DNA from: Coleophoma eucalyptorum
Taxonomy: Eukaryota; Ascomycota; Leotiomycetes; Helotiales; Dermateaceae
Assembly: GCA_026120035.1 (NCBI GenBank)
Contig: JALRME010000012.1
Span: 434,001-498,000, forward strand
DNA: 64,000 nucleotides
Reading direction: 5' to 3'
The notes under the pieces are model-generated. The model was given only the letters and a program-made list of their open reading frames with translations, made no database searches and was not told where the DNA came from. Below are positions 61,448-64,000 of the stretch, one piece after another (the first letter of the stretch is position 1; each line of letters starts with the position of its first letter). The translations under genes and the position numbers were made by a program.

Positions 61448-62921
61448 TTACAGATTCTTCGATTGAATTTTCCTCAATTTGTTAGCTCCCTCATACACCC
61501 CACGGTCAACGGCCGCAGCCACAGTCAAGGTACCGCCGATAATGGCGCAAAGCCCAGTCAAGAATCCTGCCAGGGTTTTTGTACGCTCCTCTCTATTGAT
61601 GACCTTCATGGGTGAGATATCCTGCAATGTGTGAGCAACAGACAGCTAAATGGCTTAAAGAGTGTTCTTACGTATGAGAAGAAGACACCTGGAATTCCAC
61701 CACGGGCATGAAGTCTCTCCTTGTGGCCTTCGGCAGCATCATCACCACCATTAAGGCTACGTCTGTGGCTTGTGACCGAGTATTGATGTGTCTCGACGCT
61801 ACCATCATTTTGGTGACCATACTTTCCAATATCAACGTTCTGATCCGTGGAAACATGCATGATATCGCTGTTATGCTCCCAACCAAGGGGAAGGTATGAA
61901 GTGGAGACCACCTTGACAAAGTACATGAAGTTGTATGCAGGATCCCCAGTAATCTGCTCCGTGTTATCAAGGGGGTTCAAGTGGTGGTCGGTCCATGGGA
62001 AAGATTTGCTGCCAATCTTCTTAACGACATCATCTGGTAGTTGAGGTCCGAAGCTCAAGTGGTGGATCTGGTGAGAGAACACATGACCACCCTTAATAGG
62101 AGTGTCAAAATAGTTATTGAGATCGTGTACGTGCATGTTTCCGCTGCTGAAACTTCGTCCTGGAGCGATATGGAAGTTACCAACGACCTTGTTCACTCGG
62201 AGACCTCCCTCAATACGGCATCCCTCATGGCGCTGGGCGTCCAGTCTTTCACCGTAGTGTTCGCGCTCGCACTGCTCGACATTCTCGCCACGGCCAAATG
62301 CCCAAGATACTGATGCGTAAGCTTCACGGACCTCCTCACAAGTGTTACAACATCCAGGCTTTTGTCCGTTTACTGGGGGAGTTGCGCCATAACATTCACC
62401 ACAGTAATCGGGAGCGAGATGGGTTGCTTCTTCCACGTGCCTGCTGTTGATTAGATATATTCACCATTCAAAAATCCTAGACTCACAAGTCAAGAGCCTT
62501 CACATCAATAACTCCACCACCCTGTTCTTGAGGGTTCAGCCTGACTTTGTTAACACCGTGCATGACACCAGTTTGTTGCTCTCCAGAAACATCCATGACA
62601 TCCAAGGTTAACAATTCGCAGGGGATCCTTGGGAATGTAATATTCAAATGAATCTCCATCTTTTCACCTGTACAAAATTTGGATTAGCCCATACTATGAA
62701 GTATGCAGCGCAATCCCCATTTGCTTACCTCTCCCTTTATCCACGATCAATTCGGGATGTACCACTATCCGCCTATAATCCGCCCATTCTCCCCAAGCCA
62801 GAAACAGCACAATGAGCAGAGAAGCTATTGTGACAACACCTCCGGAAGTGGTACGAACTCTTGCCTCGTCAACCGTTTTGGTGAAGGCATCTAGCCTCGT
62901 AAATCTCGATTTGGCAGGCAT
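61448..62921 (-). CDS. ERV46: Erv46, COPII vesicle cargo receptor (ERGIC3 family)
   Basis: Four exons (62921-62729, 62667-62487, 62440-61672, 61621-61448) give 438 aa. The N-terminus SRFTRLDAFTKTVDEARVRT and first membrane helix (VTIASLLIVLFLAWGEW) are diagnostic. The large lumenal domain has a Cys cluster (DYCGECYGA, PGCCNTCEEV) and GRSFSSGNMHVHDLNNYFD, FSHQIHHLSFGP. The C-terminal helix (TLAGFLTGLCAIIGGTLTVA) precedes a short cytosolic tail. Erv46 pairs with Erv41 to cycle between ER and Golgi and retrieve ER residents. Confidence 0.95.
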
Positions 62922-63756
62922 TGTAGTATAACGATGTATTATTCAAAGGACGGAAGAAGAAGTTCGCAGATGCGACCGTGTCGTTTCTTCGTATGAAGGT
63001 AGGGAAGCCTTTCGGGATTGAAGCAAACGTCCGGTCGTTGCTCGAAGATGGCAGGTTCAGAAGGTTGAAATGCTATCAAGAAGACATAAGGTAATAAATG
63101 ATGTGGAGAAGTTAGGGATATCGATCCGAGAAACGAGAGCGCAGTATTCAGTCAATTGACTTCATCCCCCAGCTAGCTGCCTTCCAACGGTTTGTCCAGG
63201 GAGAGAATGAATAAGAGGGAATTCGATGCCGGTCAGTGGGAGTGGTAAGATATGCGCACAAAGCTGCCAGATAGGCCCTTCAACACAGATAAATTGTTGG
63301 TTAATAAGATCAGGACAGCTTGCGCTCTCGGTCAGGGCCTGCGGCCGCGCAAGCTTAACCCCTGCGTCTGGGCGGAAACGGCCACTCGTGCATTTTGACT
63401 CTTTTTGGCGGGGAGCCTAGTCTTGACTATCTACTTTTCCCTACATGGATGAATTTCGAGTAGACGGATGCTTTGTAACATTTTAATCATTTATATTAAT
63501 CACTTTGGATTCTTGCTAAAAAAAAAATCCTTGACTGTTAAAAGAATCAAGATGTTGTGGCACATGCAAAAGCGCAACATAATTTTAGTGTAATATTCTC
63601 GACACGTGGTAGTAACATTTGGTTCTAATATATCCTTGAAACGCTCGCCATTATGTATATCCTCACAATTACGATGGTTTCTGAAGACCTAGGAACGGCA
63701 TATAAAACAGCTCAGCTCCCCCGCAATGCTTCAATGGCTTTGAATGGTGGCATCTT
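62922..63756. other. intergenic
   Basis: Promoter of ERV46 and 3' region of the helicase gene. Nothing else was recognised. Confidence 0.4.
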
Positions 63757-64000
63757 CTACACACTCAATGCTTCAATGATCCAGTTCGCTTGAATAGCAC
63801 TGACCTTCTTGGCGTAATTCTTTGCAGTCCAGACATGCTCGAGGAACATGATGGCTTCCTTTTTTTGTCCATGCAAGATGCTGGATGGATGAATAGCAAT
63901 GACATTTCGACCCTGCGTTGTCAAGTATGAGCCATCAGGGGCCAGGACTGCCGTCTTTGTTGCAAATGAAACCAGAAAAGTTCTTAAAAGGACTTCAGCT
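63757..64000 (-). CDS. DEAH-box RNA helicase, C-terminal end (partial)
   Basis: The frame enters from the right edge and ends at TAG 63759-63757, giving ~80 residues: LLRTFLVSFATKTAVLAPDG, IAIHPSSILHGQKKEAIMFL and EHVWTAKNYAKKVSAIQANW. This is the OB-fold end of DEAH/RHA helicases, where IHPSS and an E-x-x-x-T-x-K/N-Y pattern are typical. It may be a ribosome-biogenesis type such as Dhr2/DHX33, but the subfamily cannot be fixed from the tail. The catalytic domains lie outside the window. Confidence 0.72.
   Translation of the reverse strand, partial: AEVLLRTFLVSFATKTAVLAPDGSYLTTQGRNVIAIHPSSILHGQKKEAIMFLEHVWTAKNYAKKVSAIQANWIIEALSV

Overview
The window looks like nuclear DNA of a filamentous ascomycete. 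It has dense protein-coding genes on both strands, introns mostly of 46-65 nt with GTRNGT donors, CTRAY branch points and YAG acceptors, and typical Pezizomycotina families (btgE-type GH17 wall protein, Nif1/DSF2-type SEL1 protein, F-box/JmjC protein, esterase-NACHT-ankyrin NLR). The eIF4A and pyrophosphatase proteins look most like those of Leotiomycetes, but that placement is inference. Gene models were built by hand from splice signals and reading frame. Most were checked by exon lengths summing to a multiple of three.

Layout. 0-6 kb: Sec20 SNARE, mitochondrial ribosomal protein mL53, inorganic pyrophosphatase, tRNA dihydrouridine synthase Dus2. 6-11.3 kb: two CTR copper transporters (Ctr3/4-like and Ctr2-like) flanking methylmalonate-semialdehyde dehydrogenase. 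11.8-14.3 kb: 3-hydroxyanthranilate dioxygenase, an FAHD1-type hydrolase and a small coiled-coil protein. 14.9-24.2 kb: a disordered protein, a PWI/RS splicing co-activator, NuA4 subunit Eaf6, an F-box/JmjC protein and eIF4A. 25-33.4 kb: an unknown coiled-coil protein, a Nudix hydrolase with a GC-AG intron, a large membrane protein and a GH47 mannosidase. 34-34.6 kb: beta-carbonic anhydrase.

34.6-40.5 kb is an AT-rich accessory island. It holds a broken NLR-like gene (sesB-type esterase, NACHT, two ankyrin repeats, one frameshift) and, beside it on the other strand, a decayed WD40 fragment. 40.5-48.8 kb returns to core genes: Nop14, an unknown helical-repeat protein, a tiny V-ATPase subunit f gene in three exons, and btgE. 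About 3 kb of gene-free, simple-sequence-rich DNA follows. 51.8-56.3 kb is a dynamin-type (SLIP-GC-like) large GTPase gene that appears to be a pseudogene: in-frame stop, frameshift and a lost splice donor. 57-64 kb: SEL1-repeat protein, a 2-kb gene-free stretch, Erv46, and the 3' end of a DEAH-box RNA helicase cut by the window edge.

The core genes serve housekeeping jobs (secretion, translation, rRNA processing, splicing, chromatin, copper, NAD synthesis, cell wall). The most unusual content is the two decaying genes of NTPase families linked to fungal self/non-self or defence roles, the AT-rich island around one of them, and several splicing oddities. No rRNA, tRNA, CRISPR array or intact transposon was recognised.
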